From contig NZ_JACSKA010000001.1 in assembly GCF_018617385.1 (NCBI RefSeq), forward strand, positions 1,373,179-1,437,178: a DNA stretch of 64,000 nucleotides, given 5' to 3'. This document shows, one piece after another, positions 51,221 to 60,553 of this stretch. How positions within the stretch are numbered: the first letter of the stretch is position 1; each line of letters starts with the position of its first letter. The translations under genes and the position numbers were made by a program. Below the pieces are notes generated by a model. That model worked only from the letters and a program-made list of their open reading frames with translations. It made no database searches and was not told the origin of the DNA. Origin of the DNA: Exiguobacterium sp018617385 (lineage in GTDB: Bacteria > Bacillota > Bacilli > Exiguobacteriales > Exiguobacteriaceae).

Positions 51221-51234
51221 CGTAATCGTTTACA
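51221..51234 (-). promoter_or_regulatory. cre-like site 34 bp upstream of the FNT promoter
   Basis: TGTAAACGATTACG on the minus strand matches the cre consensus except at the last base. A cre upstream of the -35, as here, is the position used for CcpA activation rather than repression in genes such as ackA. Confidence 0.5.
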
Positions 51235-51258
51235 TATGGCGGATTTGTGACAAAGAAA

Positions 51259-51284
51259 AAGTGCTCCGATTTCTCGAAGCACTT
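51259..51284 (-). terminator. Terminator of ctc
   Basis: Stem AAGTGCTTCGA / TCGGAGCACTT (one G-T pair) followed on the minus strand by TTTC. Confidence 0.85.
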
Positions 51285-51293
51285 CTCTCACAA

Positions 51294-51941
51294 TTATTCT
51301 TTATCCTCAGTCGATTCTTCTGTCTCTTCAGAAGCGCCTTCTGTTGCTTCCCCTTCAGTTGAACCTTCTTCTGATTCTTCCTCTTCAACTTCTGCAACCG
51401 GCTCATTCACAGAGGCGATGTGCATATTTGGTTCAGAGACAATCGTGTACGATTTGTCTTCTGGAAGATCTGCTACGGTCACCGAATCGCCGATTCCAAG
51501 CTCTGATACATCGAGTTCGATGCGTTCAGGAATGTTGGCCGGTGTCGCAGCGACCGTCACTTTATAGAGTGACTGAGCGAGGTATCCGCCTTCTTTGACG
51601 CCTTTCGCGTCGCCAACGAGGACGATATCCGCTTCGACTTCTGTTTCTTCATCCATCTTCACGGCCATGAATTCGACGTGCTGATAGAAGTTTGTGAACG
51701 GGTCCGTTTCCGATCCGTGCACGAGCGTATTGATTTTATTTCCATCGTAATGGAGTTCAATCAAAGCATTGTCACCGTGGTCTCGAAGAATTTTACGAAG
51801 GTCCATCTCGTCAAATACGATTGGAGTGCTGTCTACTTTGTAGCCGTAGACGACGCCTAACGCTTTACCTTCCTTACGCAACTTCGTGCGCAGTGACCGT
51901 GGGCGTAATTCTCGTTTTGATACTTGAAGTTTGTTCGTCAT
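51294..51941 (-). CDS. ctc: Ribosomal protein L25 / general stress protein Ctc
   Basis: A 215-residue protein: an L25 5S-rRNA-binding domain (residues 1-95, LRTKLRKEGKALGVVYGYK), the TL5 beta domain to about 185 and a very acidic Glu/Ser/Thr tail of about 35 residues. This is the long CTC form. In B. subtilis, ctc is the classic SigB-dependent gene, and a SigB-like promoter is present here as well. Start has AGGAGG. Confidence 0.95.
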   Translation of the reverse strand: MTNKLQVSKRELRPRSLRTKLRKEGKALGVVYGYKVDSTPIVFDEMDLRKILRDHGDNALIELHYDGNKINTLVHGSETDPFTNFYQHVEFMAVKMDEETEVEADIVLVGDAKGVKEGGYLAQSLYKVTVAATPANIPERIELDVSELGIGDSVTVADLPEDKSYTIVSEPNMHIASVNEPVAEVEEEESEEGSTEGEATEGASEETEESTEDKE

Positions 51942-52047
51942 TTTCTTTTCCTCCTACATGGATATACATTTCATGTCGACATCTTGAGGGTGAGGCAGTG
52001 AAAAAGCCACCTCTCAACCTCGATGCGTTGAGTGACATGTGTATAGT

Positions 52048-52073
52048 TTTCCCATGAGGACGGCTGAATAAAC
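52048..52073 (-). promoter_or_regulatory. SigB-like promoter of ctc
   Basis: On the minus strand GTTTAT (52068-52073) - 14 nt - GGGAAA (52048-52053). It is about 105 bp from the start codon; the leader can form a hairpin around CTCAAC / GTTGAG. Confidence 0.65.
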
Positions 52074-52106
52074 GTTACATCGTGTTAAAACAAGGTAACA
52101 AGACGA

Positions 52107-53924
52107 TTACATGACGCGTTTAAATAACTTCTCAAGCTCATACGTGCTCCATTTCACGAGAATCGGTCGCCCGTGCGGACACGTAAACGGAGACGTCGTA
52201 CGACTCAAATCATCAATCAATTGTCGCATCATCTCCATATTGAGTGGATGATTCGCTTTAATCGATCGTTTACACGCCATGAGGATTGATGCTTCCTCAC
52301 GATATTTCGCGATGTCGATTGACCGCTGTTGAATGGCCATCTCCACCAGATCACGAATCGTCCCTTCTAAGTCATGTTGCGGATACCATGTCGGAATCTC
52401 ACGGACAAGGAACGTGTTACCCCCAAACGGCTCTAACGTGATGCCGGCATCCGCTAGAAGCGGGAGCACTTCTTCGATGGCGAGCGTCTCTTCTTGCGTG
52501 AACTCTAACGTCAACGGAATCAACAGGAGCTGATACTCTTTTTCCGGACGTCCTAACTGCTCATAAAACAACTCATACTTGATGCGTTCCTGAGCAGCAT
52601 GTTGGTCCATCACGTACATCCCGTCTTCCGCTCCACAGATGATATAACTCGAATGCAGTTGCCCGATGACGTCTAGTGCCGGTAAACGCTCCGACTGACG
52701 TATAGACTCATCGACCTGTTCTGGTTCAATCATCTCTGCCTCCGGCTCATGAACGAGCGGAGACGGATTCCACTGGGCTGTTGACGTGAGCGTCTCCTTC
52801 CGTTCTCTCGGAATCGGATAGTTCCACTCGACCGGATCTGCCTGTTTAGGTTGCGGCTCCATCGAAAAGTCGAGTTTCGACTGTTCGGACGGTGTCACAC
52901 GTTTCGGCTTCGGCTCTTGTTTCACAGACGGAATGAGACGTTGCTCCCGGAGCGTCAATTGAACGGTCTCTCGAATGAGCTGGCATAATTCTTTTTCTTT
53001 CGACAAGCGCACTTCACGTTTCGTTGGATGGACGTTCACGTCAATCAACATCGGGTCCATCTTCACCTCGAGCACAGCAATCGGATAGCGACCGATCGGT
53101 AAGAGCGTATGATAGCCCTCGAGCACGCTTTGGGTCAGCGCAAAATTCTTGATGCTTCGACCGTTTAAGATGAGGGTCACATATTGTTTGTTCGAACGGG
53201 TCACTTCCGGGCGCACGAGATGCGCGCTCAACGTATAATCGTTCGTCTTGCTCGACGCCGTGACGATTTGTGCGGCGACTTGGCGACCATAGATGGCGAG
53301 CATGACTTGTTTCAAGTCCCCATTCCCGTTCGTTCGCAACAGTTCTTTCTCTTCATGAAAGACGGTGAAGCGAATCTCCGGATGAGACAACGCCAAACGG
53401 TTCAACGTATCGGTAATGCTCGCAAGTTCTGTCGCCGATGTCTTCAAATATTTCAGACGAGCCGGTGTGTTGAAGAAGAGCTGACTGACCGCGATTTCAG
53501 TTCCGACGTTCGTCGCTGCCGGATTGGTCGCTGTGACGACACCGCCTTCAAGCGTCATCTCGAAGCCATCTTCATCTGCTCGTTTCGACTTCAACGAAAC
53601 GTGACTGACCGACGCGATCGAGGCGAGTGCCTCACCGCGGAAACCGAGCGTCCGAATCCGGAACAAGTCGTGCTCGTCTCGAATCTTACTCGTCGCATGT
53701 CGCAAGAAGGCTCGCGCCGCGTCTTCTTCATGGAACCCATGCCCGTTGTCACGGACTTTGATGAGACGGATGCCCGCCTCTTGTAAGTCGACATCCACTT
53801 TCGTCGCTCCCGCATCAATGGCATTTTCGACTAATTCTTTGACGACGGAAGCAGGTCGTTCGACGACCTCTCCGGCTGCGATTCGGTTCGCGAGCTGTTC
53901 CGGTAACTCTCGAATGATTCCCAT
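52107..53924 (-). CDS. mutL: DNA mismatch repair protein MutL
   Basis: A 605-residue protein. The GHKL ATPase motifs are VENAIDAGA, DNGHGF and LGFRGEAL. The C-terminal endonuclease motif DQHAAQERIKYE, with ACKRSIKANHPL and CPHGRPIL, shows it is a nicking MutL, as in bacteria without MutH. The linker (about 340-400) is Pro/Gln-rich. I chose the ATG at 53924, 5-6 nt after AAAGGGTG; the longer frame to 53960 would overlap mutS. It starts 4 bp after the mutS stop. Confidence 0.97.
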   Translation of the reverse strand: MGIIRELPEQLANRIAAGEVVERPASVVKELVENAIDAGATKVDVDLQEAGIRLIKVRDNGHGFHEEDAARAFLRHATSKIRDEHDLFRIRTLGFRGEALASIASVSHVSLKSKRADEDGFEMTLEGGVVTATNPAATNVGTEIAVSQLFFNTPARLKYLKTSATELASITDTLNRLALSHPEIRFTVFHEEKELLRTNGNGDLKQVMLAIYGRQVAAQIVTASSKTNDYTLSAHLVRPEVTRSNKQYVTLILNGRSIKNFALTQSVLEGYHTLLPIGRYPIAVLEVKMDPMLIDVNVHPTKREVRLSKEKELCQLIRETVQLTLREQRLIPSVKQEPKPKRVTPSEQSKLDFSMEPQPKQADPVEWNYPIPRERKETLTSTAQWNPSPLVHEPEAEMIEPEQVDESIRQSERLPALDVIGQLHSSYIICGAEDGMYVMDQHAAQERIKYELFYEQLGRPEKEYQLLLIPLTLEFTQEETLAIEEVLPLLADAGITLEPFGGNTFLVREIPTWYPQHDLEGTIRDLVEMAIQQRSIDIAKYREEASILMACKRSIKANHPLNMEMMRQLIDDLSRTTSPFTCPHGRPILVKWSTYELEKLFKRVM

Positions 53925-53928
53925 CGAC

Positions 53929-56454
53929 TCACCCTTTCTTTGCGGTCTGTTGCAGTTCATAGAGCGCCTGCATCGCTTCGATTGGATTCATTGCCAACAA
54001 ATCGAGTTTGAGCAGTTGTTCTCGAACGGCGTCATTCGACTCGAACAGCGACAACTGGCTGACTTCTTCCACTCGTGGAGCAGGTTGCTCGTTCAAACTC
54101 GGTTTCGTTGCTTCGGATTCGAGTTCTGACAGAATCGTCCGAGCCCGGTCAATCAACGAATCCGGAAGTTCGGCCAATTCTGCCACATGAATCCCATATG
54201 ATTTGTCTGCACGTCCTGGATGTACTTCATGCAAGAACACGACACGCCCATCCCGCTCAATCGCCCGGACATGAACATTCTCAAGTGTCGGGATCGAATC
54301 TTCGAGCACTGTCAGTTCATGATAGTGCGTCGAGAAGAGTGTCTTCGCCCCAATAGACGAAGCAATATACTCAACAATTGCCTGTGCGAGCGCCATTCCG
54401 TCATACGTCGACGTCCCGCGACCAATCTCATCTAATAGAATCAGACTATTGCTCGTCGCCTCGGTGACGGCTTGTCGCGTCTCAGTCATCTCGACCATGA
54501 ACGTCGACTGTCCGCTCACCAAATCGTCCGCCGCACCGATCCGTGTAAAGATTCGGTCAAAAAGCGGGAGTTCCGCAGCTTCTGCCGGGACGAATGAACC
54601 GATTTGATGAAGGATCGCAATTAAGGCAAATTGACGCATATACGTCGATTTACCGGACATGTTCGGTCCGGTGATGAGCAACATTTGACGTGTGTCGTCA
54701 AGCGTCAAGTCATTGGCGACATACTCACCTCGCGGCAAGACCGTCTCAATGACAGGGTGTCGTCCGCGTTCGATTTGTACATGCTTTACTGTAATTGGAC
54801 GCACATACTCTCGTTTCTCGGCAACGACGGCAAGGGCGAGGAGCACATCCAACTCACTGAGTGAACGGGCCAATTGTTGAAGGTCCTTCGTGTACGTCTT
54901 CACTTCTTCTCGGAGCGCGACAAACAAGTCATATTCGAGCGTACAGCTCTTCTCTTCCGCTCCTAAGATGAGCGCTTCCTTCTCTTTCAGCTCTGGTGTG
55001 ATGTATCGTTCCGCATTCGTCAACGTCTGTTTCCGCTCATAACGTCCTTCTTCAAGCAACTTCGCATTTGCTTTCGTCACTTCTAAGTAGTAACCGAATA
55101 CGCGGTTATACCCGACCTTCAACGACTTGATGCCGGTCGCGACGCGTTCCTGTTGTTCGAGATTGGCAATCCACGATTTCCCGTTCGCTTTCGCTTCTAA
55201 CAGTTCATCGAGCTCATCCGAATAACCATGACGAATCATCCCACCTTCTTTCGTCGAGATCGGGGGTGAATCGACGAGGGCAGTCCGAAGCTGTTCACTC
55301 AACGTCTCGAACGAGTCGAGATTCTGTTCGATTTGCTGCAAGCGATCGGCTTTGACCGTTTGTAAGAGTGACCGGACGGCTGGCATCCGCTCGAGTGTGT
55401 CGCGTAGTTGGACGAGGTCTCGCGCATTCGCCGTCCCGTACCCGACTTTTGCGACAAGGCGTTCGATATCGTAGACTCGCTTCAGCTCTTCTTGTAGTTG
55501 ATCGCGCAACATGAAGTCGTCCACCAAGTTCTCTACGGCGTCCTGTCGCTCTTTGATGCCTTGCTCTGTATAGAGTGGCTGTTCGAGCCAACGCTTCAAC
55601 AAACGACCGCCCATTGCTGTCGTCGTCTCATCAAGGAGTGAAAGGAGTGACCCTTTCCGTTCTCCTGAACGAGCCGAACGGAACAACTCAAGATTTCGGG
55701 CCGTATTGGCGTCGAGCTGCATATGCTGTTCAACCTCATAGGCGACAGCTGGTTGCAAGTGATCGAGCGAACGTTTCTGTGTTTTTGTGAGATAGGCGAA
55801 CAACAACTCAAACGCCGAACGCTGCGCCTCATCTTTCGCACCTTGTGCGAGCGGACTCTCCCGCTTGTCCACTTGAATCGAAAGTGGGATCCCGGTCTGT
55901 CGCAATAAATCAGCGAGTCGTTCATCCTCGACGATGACCTCGTTCGGGAGCAATCCTTCGATTTCCCGTAAGACGGCCTCTTCTGACGAGAGCGTCGTCA
56001 ACCATGATTCCCCAGTCGTGACGTCACCGCGAGCAATTCCGAATCGGCCTGCGACGTCCGAGATGGCGACGAGATATCGGTTCTCTTTTTCACTGAGTGA
56101 CGCCATGTATGTACCCGGCGTGATCACTTGGATGACTTCCCGCTTCACGAGTCCTTTCGTCGCCTTCGGGTCTTCCGTCTGTTCACAGATGGCGACGTTG
56201 AATCCTTTTTCGATCAATTGTTCAATGTAGATCGCCGCGGAATGATGCGGGACGCCACACATCGGGATCGGATGTTCGGCCTGTTTCCCGTTTTTAGAAG
56301 TGAGCGTGAGCTCTAACTCCTTTGCGACAATTTGTGCATCTTCAAAAAACAACTCGTAAAAGTCGCCGAGTCGATAGAATAAAAAGGCGTCCGGATAGTC
56401 GGCCTTGATAGAGAAATATTGTTTCATCATTGGTGTTTGATGGACTTCTTGCAT
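53929..56454 (-). CDS. mutS: DNA mismatch repair protein MutS
   Basis: An 841-residue mismatch sensor. The mismatch-reading wedge is FLFYRLGDFYELF (Phe-x-Glu near residue 35). Walker A is GPNMSGKSTYMRQFA and Walker B LILLDEIGRGTSTYDG. Length is normal for MutS1. ricA lies upstream and mutL downstream, the conserved Bacillales order, but cotE between ricA and mutS is absent. Start has AGAGGTG. Confidence 0.98.
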   Translation of the reverse strand: MQEVHQTPMMKQYFSIKADYPDAFLFYRLGDFYELFFEDAQIVAKELELTLTSKNGKQAEHPIPMCGVPHHSAAIYIEQLIEKGFNVAICEQTEDPKATKGLVKREVIQVITPGTYMASLSEKENRYLVAISDVAGRFGIARGDVTTGESWLTTLSSEEAVLREIEGLLPNEVIVEDERLADLLRQTGIPLSIQVDKRESPLAQGAKDEAQRSAFELLFAYLTKTQKRSLDHLQPAVAYEVEQHMQLDANTARNLELFRSARSGERKGSLLSLLDETTTAMGGRLLKRWLEQPLYTEQGIKERQDAVENLVDDFMLRDQLQEELKRVYDIERLVAKVGYGTANARDLVQLRDTLERMPAVRSLLQTVKADRLQQIEQNLDSFETLSEQLRTALVDSPPISTKEGGMIRHGYSDELDELLEAKANGKSWIANLEQQERVATGIKSLKVGYNRVFGYYLEVTKANAKLLEEGRYERKQTLTNAERYITPELKEKEALILGAEEKSCTLEYDLFVALREEVKTYTKDLQQLARSLSELDVLLALAVVAEKREYVRPITVKHVQIERGRHPVIETVLPRGEYVANDLTLDDTRQMLLITGPNMSGKSTYMRQFALIAILHQIGSFVPAEAAELPLFDRIFTRIGAADDLVSGQSTFMVEMTETRQAVTEATSNSLILLDEIGRGTSTYDGMALAQAIVEYIASSIGAKTLFSTHYHELTVLEDSIPTLENVHVRAIERDGRVVFLHEVHPGRADKSYGIHVAELAELPDSLIDRARTILSELESEATKPSLNEQPAPRVEEVSQLSLFESNDAVREQLLKLDLLAMNPIEAMQALYELQQTAKKG

Positions 56455-56507
56455 GTTGATTCACCTCTAGAAAGTACAACAGCTGACCATCGGCCAGCTG
56501 TGTCGTT

Positions 56508-56939
56508 TTAGTATCCGCAGCCGCCGCGTGCTTGTTCAGCCGCCATGCCGCTCCCTGTCTTTCCTGCAAGGACGTCGCCGTCCGTCGATTCGATGATGCG
56601 GTCCGTCACGGAGTTCGCGAGCGTGACCGTCACGTATTGAAGCAAATCGTTCACTTCAACTTGTGTTTCCTGGAACGCTTGAACGACCGGAATCGAGTCT
56701 AGCTCTTCCATCGCTTTATCAATCTTTTGCTCGACTTTCGCAAGTGCTTCCGTCTTGCCATAGTGCTTACAGTTGACGGCTTCTTTTTGTAAGAACTTGA
56801 TTCGTTTAATCAACGTCTGTACGCGGTCACTTCCGTTCACTTTCGCTTCCGCTTCCTTGAAACGCGCCACTTCTGGTGTTTGTGCTAATACATCTGCCAA
56901 TTCTCTTGCTTTTGCAATTACTTGTTGATCGGTCACCAT
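56508..56939 (-). CDS. ricA: RicA/YmcA-family regulator of mRNA processing and development
   Basis: A 143-residue helical protein (FLQKEAVNCKHYGKTEALA is the core). With RicF (YlbF) and RicT (YaaT) it forms an iron-sulfur complex that helps RNase Y cleave polycistronic mRNA and supports biofilm and competence in B. subtilis. Cysteines here are in VNCKHYG and in the C-terminal GGCGY. Synteny with mutS-mutL supports the call. A perfect hairpin arm (ACAGCTG / CAGCTGT, about 56478-56500) lies between it and mutS without a strong T run, so partial read-through is likely. Confidence 0.92.
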   Translation of the reverse strand: MVTDQQVIAKARELADVLAQTPEVARFKEAEAKVNGSDRVQTLIKRIKFLQKEAVNCKHYGKTEALAKVEQKIDKAMEELDSIPVVQAFQETQVEVNDLLQYVTVTLANSVTDRIIESTDGDVLAGKTGSGMAAEQARGGCGY

Positions 56940-56997
56940 TGTAAACCCCTTTATGTCTATAATGTAATCGTGCTCAATGGCACGTGAATGTTCTTTC

Positions 56998-57456
56998 TCA
57001 TTCTAACATGAACGATTCGGAAACGGTACTAGCGGGATTTGTGGATTCACGTAACATATCGACGTGTGGAATACTGTCTTCTTGATACACATCACTCGTT
57101 CGTTTGAAGCCAAACGATGCATAAAAAGATTCCACATATGTCTGCGCTTGCAGATATAATGTCTCATGACCGAAGTCCATGATTGCCGCATCCATCAAGA
57201 GGCGGGAATACCCTTTCCCTCGATGCGTCGCTTTCGTGACGACACGTCCGATGGCGACCGGAGATGCTTCCGTCAGCACGCGAAGGGCGGAGACAATCTC
57301 TCCATCTTCTTCAATCCAATAATGGATGGCTTGTTCATCTTTTCCATCGATTTCTTGATACGGACAGTTTTGTTCGACGACGAAAATCTCAGTTCGTAAC
57401 GCCAGTAAGCGATACAACTCAATCGTTGTCAGTTCATCAAATGCTTTTTTCTTCAT
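56998..57456 (-). CDS. GNAT acetyltransferase, ElaA-like
   Basis: A 152-residue GNAT. IGRVVTKATHRGKGYSRLLMDAAI contains the acetyl-CoA loop; the N-terminal LRTEIFVVEQNCPYQEIDGKD is the ElaA-type signature. The substrate is unknown. Start at 57456 is 6 nt after GGGGGG; the ATG one codon earlier is possible. It follows the carotenoid gene by 11 bp and is likely cotranscribed. Confidence 0.88.
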   Translation of the reverse strand: MKKKAFDELTTIELYRLLALRTEIFVVEQNCPYQEIDGKDEQAIHYWIEEDGEIVSALRVLTEASPVAIGRVVTKATHRGKGYSRLLMDAAIMDFGHETLYLQAQTYVESFYASFGFKRTSDVYQEDSIPHVDMLRESTNPASTVSESFMLE

Positions 57457-57467
57457 CATTATCCCCC

Positions 57468-58934
57468 CTAATCAATCGTCACCCCGAGTGCTCGAGCGAC
57501 ATGTAATCCGCTCGTCATCGCGCCAATCGTCCCTGCTCCCGGAAATACAGTATCCCCGCACACAAAAAAGTTTGGCAAATCGGTACGATAACTTGCCGCA
57601 CGAAAGAGTGCCTGGCTTGGCGTCTGGGCATATCCTCCGACTGCTCCGTGTGGACGCTTCGTATACTTCACCCATGCCCCGGGTCCACCAGGAAGAAGTA
57701 GTGACGACTCGCGGTCCCAAGCGGGAAAAGCAGTTGCGACGACGTCGACGAGACGATTGGTCCAATCTTGTTCTAGTTTTTCATATGCCGCCCGGTCTTT
57801 CCAATGTTGCCATTCTGATAAATCGATATGTGTGGATACCGTGATGGTCCGTTCCGGTTTTTCTGTACGCAACACGTCATCCGGCGCGGACATGGAAATG
57901 AACGCATGCCCACTCGGTAATCGCTCGTGATAGATTTGTTGAAACAGCGGTTTCTGTCGACACACATTCTCAGGCAAGACGAGATAGAGACTGAACGTGC
58001 CCCATTGCGACTGCTTCAATTGTCTTCGATATTGTCGTTTGAAGCATCGTTGTTCTTGTCCTCTCAGAAGTTCGCTCGTCCGCTCAATCGGGATGGCGGA
58101 AATAATGACATCGACCAGTTCAAGTCGTCCTCTTCGATCGGTGATGAGCCATCCATCCGTCACTCGTTCGATGGACTGGACGTCTCTCCCTAATTTCGTC
58201 TCGCCACCAAACGTGCGAACGGCGCGCTCTAACGCATGAGCCAATTGATACAGTCCACCTTCCACATAGTAAGCTCCTTCGTGGTAGACCGACAGCGCCA
58301 CTGCACCGAGTAAATGACTCGCTTCTTTCGCACCGGTCTGCAAACTATCGAGCAGGACGCCATCGATAAATCGCTCGAACATTGTACCGTTTAATCCATG
58401 ACGAGCTAACGTGTCACCGAGTGGACGCTGGAGTTTGATGAGCGCTGTGATTTGATTCGGTCGAAAACCTTTCAGCGCGTAAACTATGTCTGATGTCGTC
58501 CGAAGTGGAAGAGCGGGCAACTGCTGAAACAACGGACGAATCCTCTCAAAATCGCCCCACACTTCACGGTAAAACGCATGGATTGCCTCATAATGCTCTG
58601 AGAACACGCGACTGAGCTCATCAAGCAGACGCTTGCGGTCGCGATAGTAAGTGACGGTGACGTCAGGCAGTTGAATGTCCATCACCTCGTCCAGTAACGT
58701 CACCTCGACCGATTCGCCCAATTTCTGAAGAACCCGCTGATGGACCCCTCCTCGTTCGAACCCCATACCGAGTGTTGCACCTGCAGGAAACAAATAGTCA
58801 CCCCGTTGAAACTTGCCGGCACACCCACCCCACTCACGCGATGCTTCTAATACAATCACATCATGCCCTTTCTGCTGCACGAGCGCAGCTGCAGTCAAAC
58901 CCGCAACGCCTCCACCTACGACCCCGATTTTCAT
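57468..58934 (-). CDS. CrtI/CrtN-family carotenoid desaturase or oxidase
   Basis: A 488-residue FAD enzyme. The dinucleotide fold is IGVVGGGVAGLTAAALV, followed by VLEASREWGGCAGKF, and the C-terminal FAD motif is FFVCGDTVFPGAGTIGAMTSGLHVA. These are features of the phytoene desaturase family; in Bacillales the family covers CrtN (diapophytoene desaturase) and CrtP-type oxidases. Exiguobacterium is orange from C30 carotenoids, which fits. No crtM synthase is adjacent, so the step cannot be fixed. I chose the ATG at 58934, 7 nt after GAGG; an ATG at 58940 is too near the site. Confidence 0.85.
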   Translation of the reverse strand: MKIGVVGGGVAGLTAAALVQQKGHDVIVLEASREWGGCAGKFQRGDYLFPAGATLGMGFERGGVHQRVLQKLGESVEVTLLDEVMDIQLPDVTVTYYRDRKRLLDELSRVFSEHYEAIHAFYREVWGDFERIRPLFQQLPALPLRTTSDIVYALKGFRPNQITALIKLQRPLGDTLARHGLNGTMFERFIDGVLLDSLQTGAKEASHLLGAVALSVYHEGAYYVEGGLYQLAHALERAVRTFGGETKLGRDVQSIERVTDGWLITDRRGRLELVDVIISAIPIERTSELLRGQEQRCFKRQYRRQLKQSQWGTFSLYLVLPENVCRQKPLFQQIYHERLPSGHAFISMSAPDDVLRTEKPERTITVSTHIDLSEWQHWKDRAAYEKLEQDWTNRLVDVVATAFPAWDRESSLLLPGGPGAWVKYTKRPHGAVGGYAQTPSQALFRAASYRTDLPNFFVCGDTVFPGAGTIGAMTSGLHVARALGVTID

Positions 58935-59077
58935 ATACATCCCTCCTCTTTATATCATACCTGCTCATTCAAAAACTTGAAGAAATGAATCGGTTTTGAG
59001 ATTCCAGCAGTCTTTTGAAGGGAACTGATTCTCTTATGCAGAAATAGTTTACAGTCTGAAAAGGTAAGGTGATGAAA

Positions 59078-59572
59078 ATGCGCAGTCGTGTCATGGTTTA
59101 TTTATTGATTCCCATCCTCATCTTTATTGGTATACTGATTACCCCACCTTCCGAGGAATCGCTCAAGCTCGCGACGATGACGGTCGTCAGCATCCAGGAG
59201 ATGATTCCTTACGAAAAAGAGTATACGGCACAGAAAGTGCTAGAAGAACGATCAATGGACGACAAATCAGCCATCATCGAAGAATGGCGTCTCGAGCAAG
59301 GAGCGAGGACGTCTTATAGTTATGTGCTCAGACTGAGAGGATTTGACCATGTGACACAGATTGATGCAGGCGCAGCCAACACGAGATCGGACGGCTATTA
59401 CGCGATGCAGGCGCATAGCCCGATCTTTGAGACTGACAAGCCGGTGTCCACGAACTATCCGATCGTCGTGTTCAATTCGGAACAACGTCTCGTCATCGGA
59501 CAGATGGATGTGCGGGTCATTTACGAAGAGGACGGTCAATTGAAGAAATGGATTGTATTGGAGGATGAATAA
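59078..59572 (+). CDS. Hypothetical membrane-anchored protein
   Basis: A 164-residue protein I do not recognise. One membrane segment (residues 5-22, VMVYLLIPILIFIGILI) anchors an outside domain of mixed beta character (YSYVLRLRGFDHVTQID, PIVVFNSEQRLVIGQMDV). I chose the ATG at 59078, 8 nt after AAGG. It is the first gene of a run of six with overlapping or nearly touching ends. Its base composition is like the core genome, unlike the AT-richer genes that follow. Confidence 0.7.
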   Translation: MRSRVMVYLLIPILIFIGILITPPSEESLKLATMTVVSIQEMIPYEKEYTAQKVLEERSMDDKSAIIEEWRLEQGARTSYSYVLRLRGFDHVTQIDAGAANTRSDGYYAMQAHSPIFETDKPVSTNYPIVVFNSEQRLVIGQMDVRVIYEEDGQLKKWIVLEDE

Positions 59573-59573
59573 G

Positions 59574-60035
59574 TTGAAAAATTATATACATTCGATGAGA
59601 GAGCTCATCGGTAACCGTCCTTTCATTATGGTCGGTGCTGCAGTAGCTGTACAAAATGATAATCAAGAATTTTTATTTCAACTAAGGAAAGATACAAAGG
59701 AATGGGGACTTCCTGGAGGGGCGATGGAACCCGGAGAAACAATTGAACAAACAGCACAAAGAGAATTGTATGAAGAAACGGGTCTCTCTTCCAACCAATT
59801 AACTTTAATCTCAGTTTTCTCTGGACCTGATTTTTTCTTTGAATATCCAAATGGCGATCAAGTACATAATGTTACCCATTTATTCATCACTGACACAGTG
59901 ACGGGCACGTTATGTTTAAACGATGATGAAGGAATAGATTTAAAATATTTTTCACTACAAAATCTACCAGAAAACATGGATGCACGGGCAAAGTTAATCT
60001 TATCGAGTCCATCAATGAAAGAAGTGACTATATGA
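59574..60035 (+). CDS. Nudix hydrolase
   Basis: A 153-residue pyrophosphohydrolase. The Nudix box GGAMEPGETIEQTAQRELYE continuing ETGL is complete. The N-terminus MKNYIHSMRELIGNRPF fits a large Bacillales subgroup. The start is probably TTG at 59574, 9 nt after GGAGG; an ATG at 59565 touches the site. It begins 1 nt after the upstream stop and overlaps the next gene by 4 nt. The substrate, a nucleotide or related diphosphate, is not predictable. Confidence 0.88.
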   Translation: MKNYIHSMRELIGNRPFIMVGAAVAVQNDNQEFLFQLRKDTKEWGLPGGAMEPGETIEQTAQRELYEETGLSSNQLTLISVFSGPDFFFEYPNGDQVHNVTHLFITDTVTGTLCLNDDEGIDLKYFSLQNLPENMDARAKLILSSPSMKEVTI

Positions 60036-60553
60036 AACGCATCATGATCATCGGTTCTGGTGGTGAGGGGAAATCCACACTCGCCCGTCAACTCGGTGAA
60101 CGATTACATCTCGATGTGTATCATTTAGACGCCCTCATGTGGAGACCAGGATGGGTGATGGCACCAAGTGAAGAACGAATCGACATCCAACAACAGCTTG
60201 TGAAGAAAGATCAATGGATCATCGATGGAAACTTCGGGAATACGCTTGATTTACGACTGCAGGCAGCGGACACTGTCATTTTAATCGATCTTCCTCGCAT
60301 CGTCTGTATATACCGTGTCCTTAAACGAGTCGTCCGATATCGTGGTACGACGCGACCGGACATGGGCGCATCCTGTGAGGAAAAACTCGATTTCGCATTC
60401 CTCAAGTGGGTTTGGAATTTTCCTGACGTTCAAAAGCCGGAGATGGTCAAACGAATCAAACAATATTCTCACGAGAAACAGATCATCGTCTTAAAATCTC
60501 GGAAAGATGTTGCAAACTTCATTCATCAATTAAAAAGGCAGGAATTTTTATGA
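60032..60553 (+). CDS. P-loop kinase-like protein (topology modulation / FlaR type)
   Basis: A 173-residue adenylate-kinase-fold protein. Walker A is IIGSGGEGKSTLARQLG, followed by VYHLDALMWRPGWV and later VILIDLPRIVCIYRVLKR. These are features of the group often annotated as DNA topology modulation protein FlaR, a name with weak support; small-molecule kinase is more likely. It overlaps both neighbours by 4 nt (ATGA), so translation is coupled. Confidence 0.85.
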   Translation: MKRIMIIGSGGEGKSTLARQLGERLHLDVYHLDALMWRPGWVMAPSEERIDIQQQLVKKDQWIIDGNFGNTLDLRLQAADTVILIDLPRIVCIYRVLKRVVRYRGTTRPDMGASCEEKLDFAFLKWVWNFPDVQKPEMVKRIKQYSHEKQIIVLKSRKDVANFIHQLKRQEFL

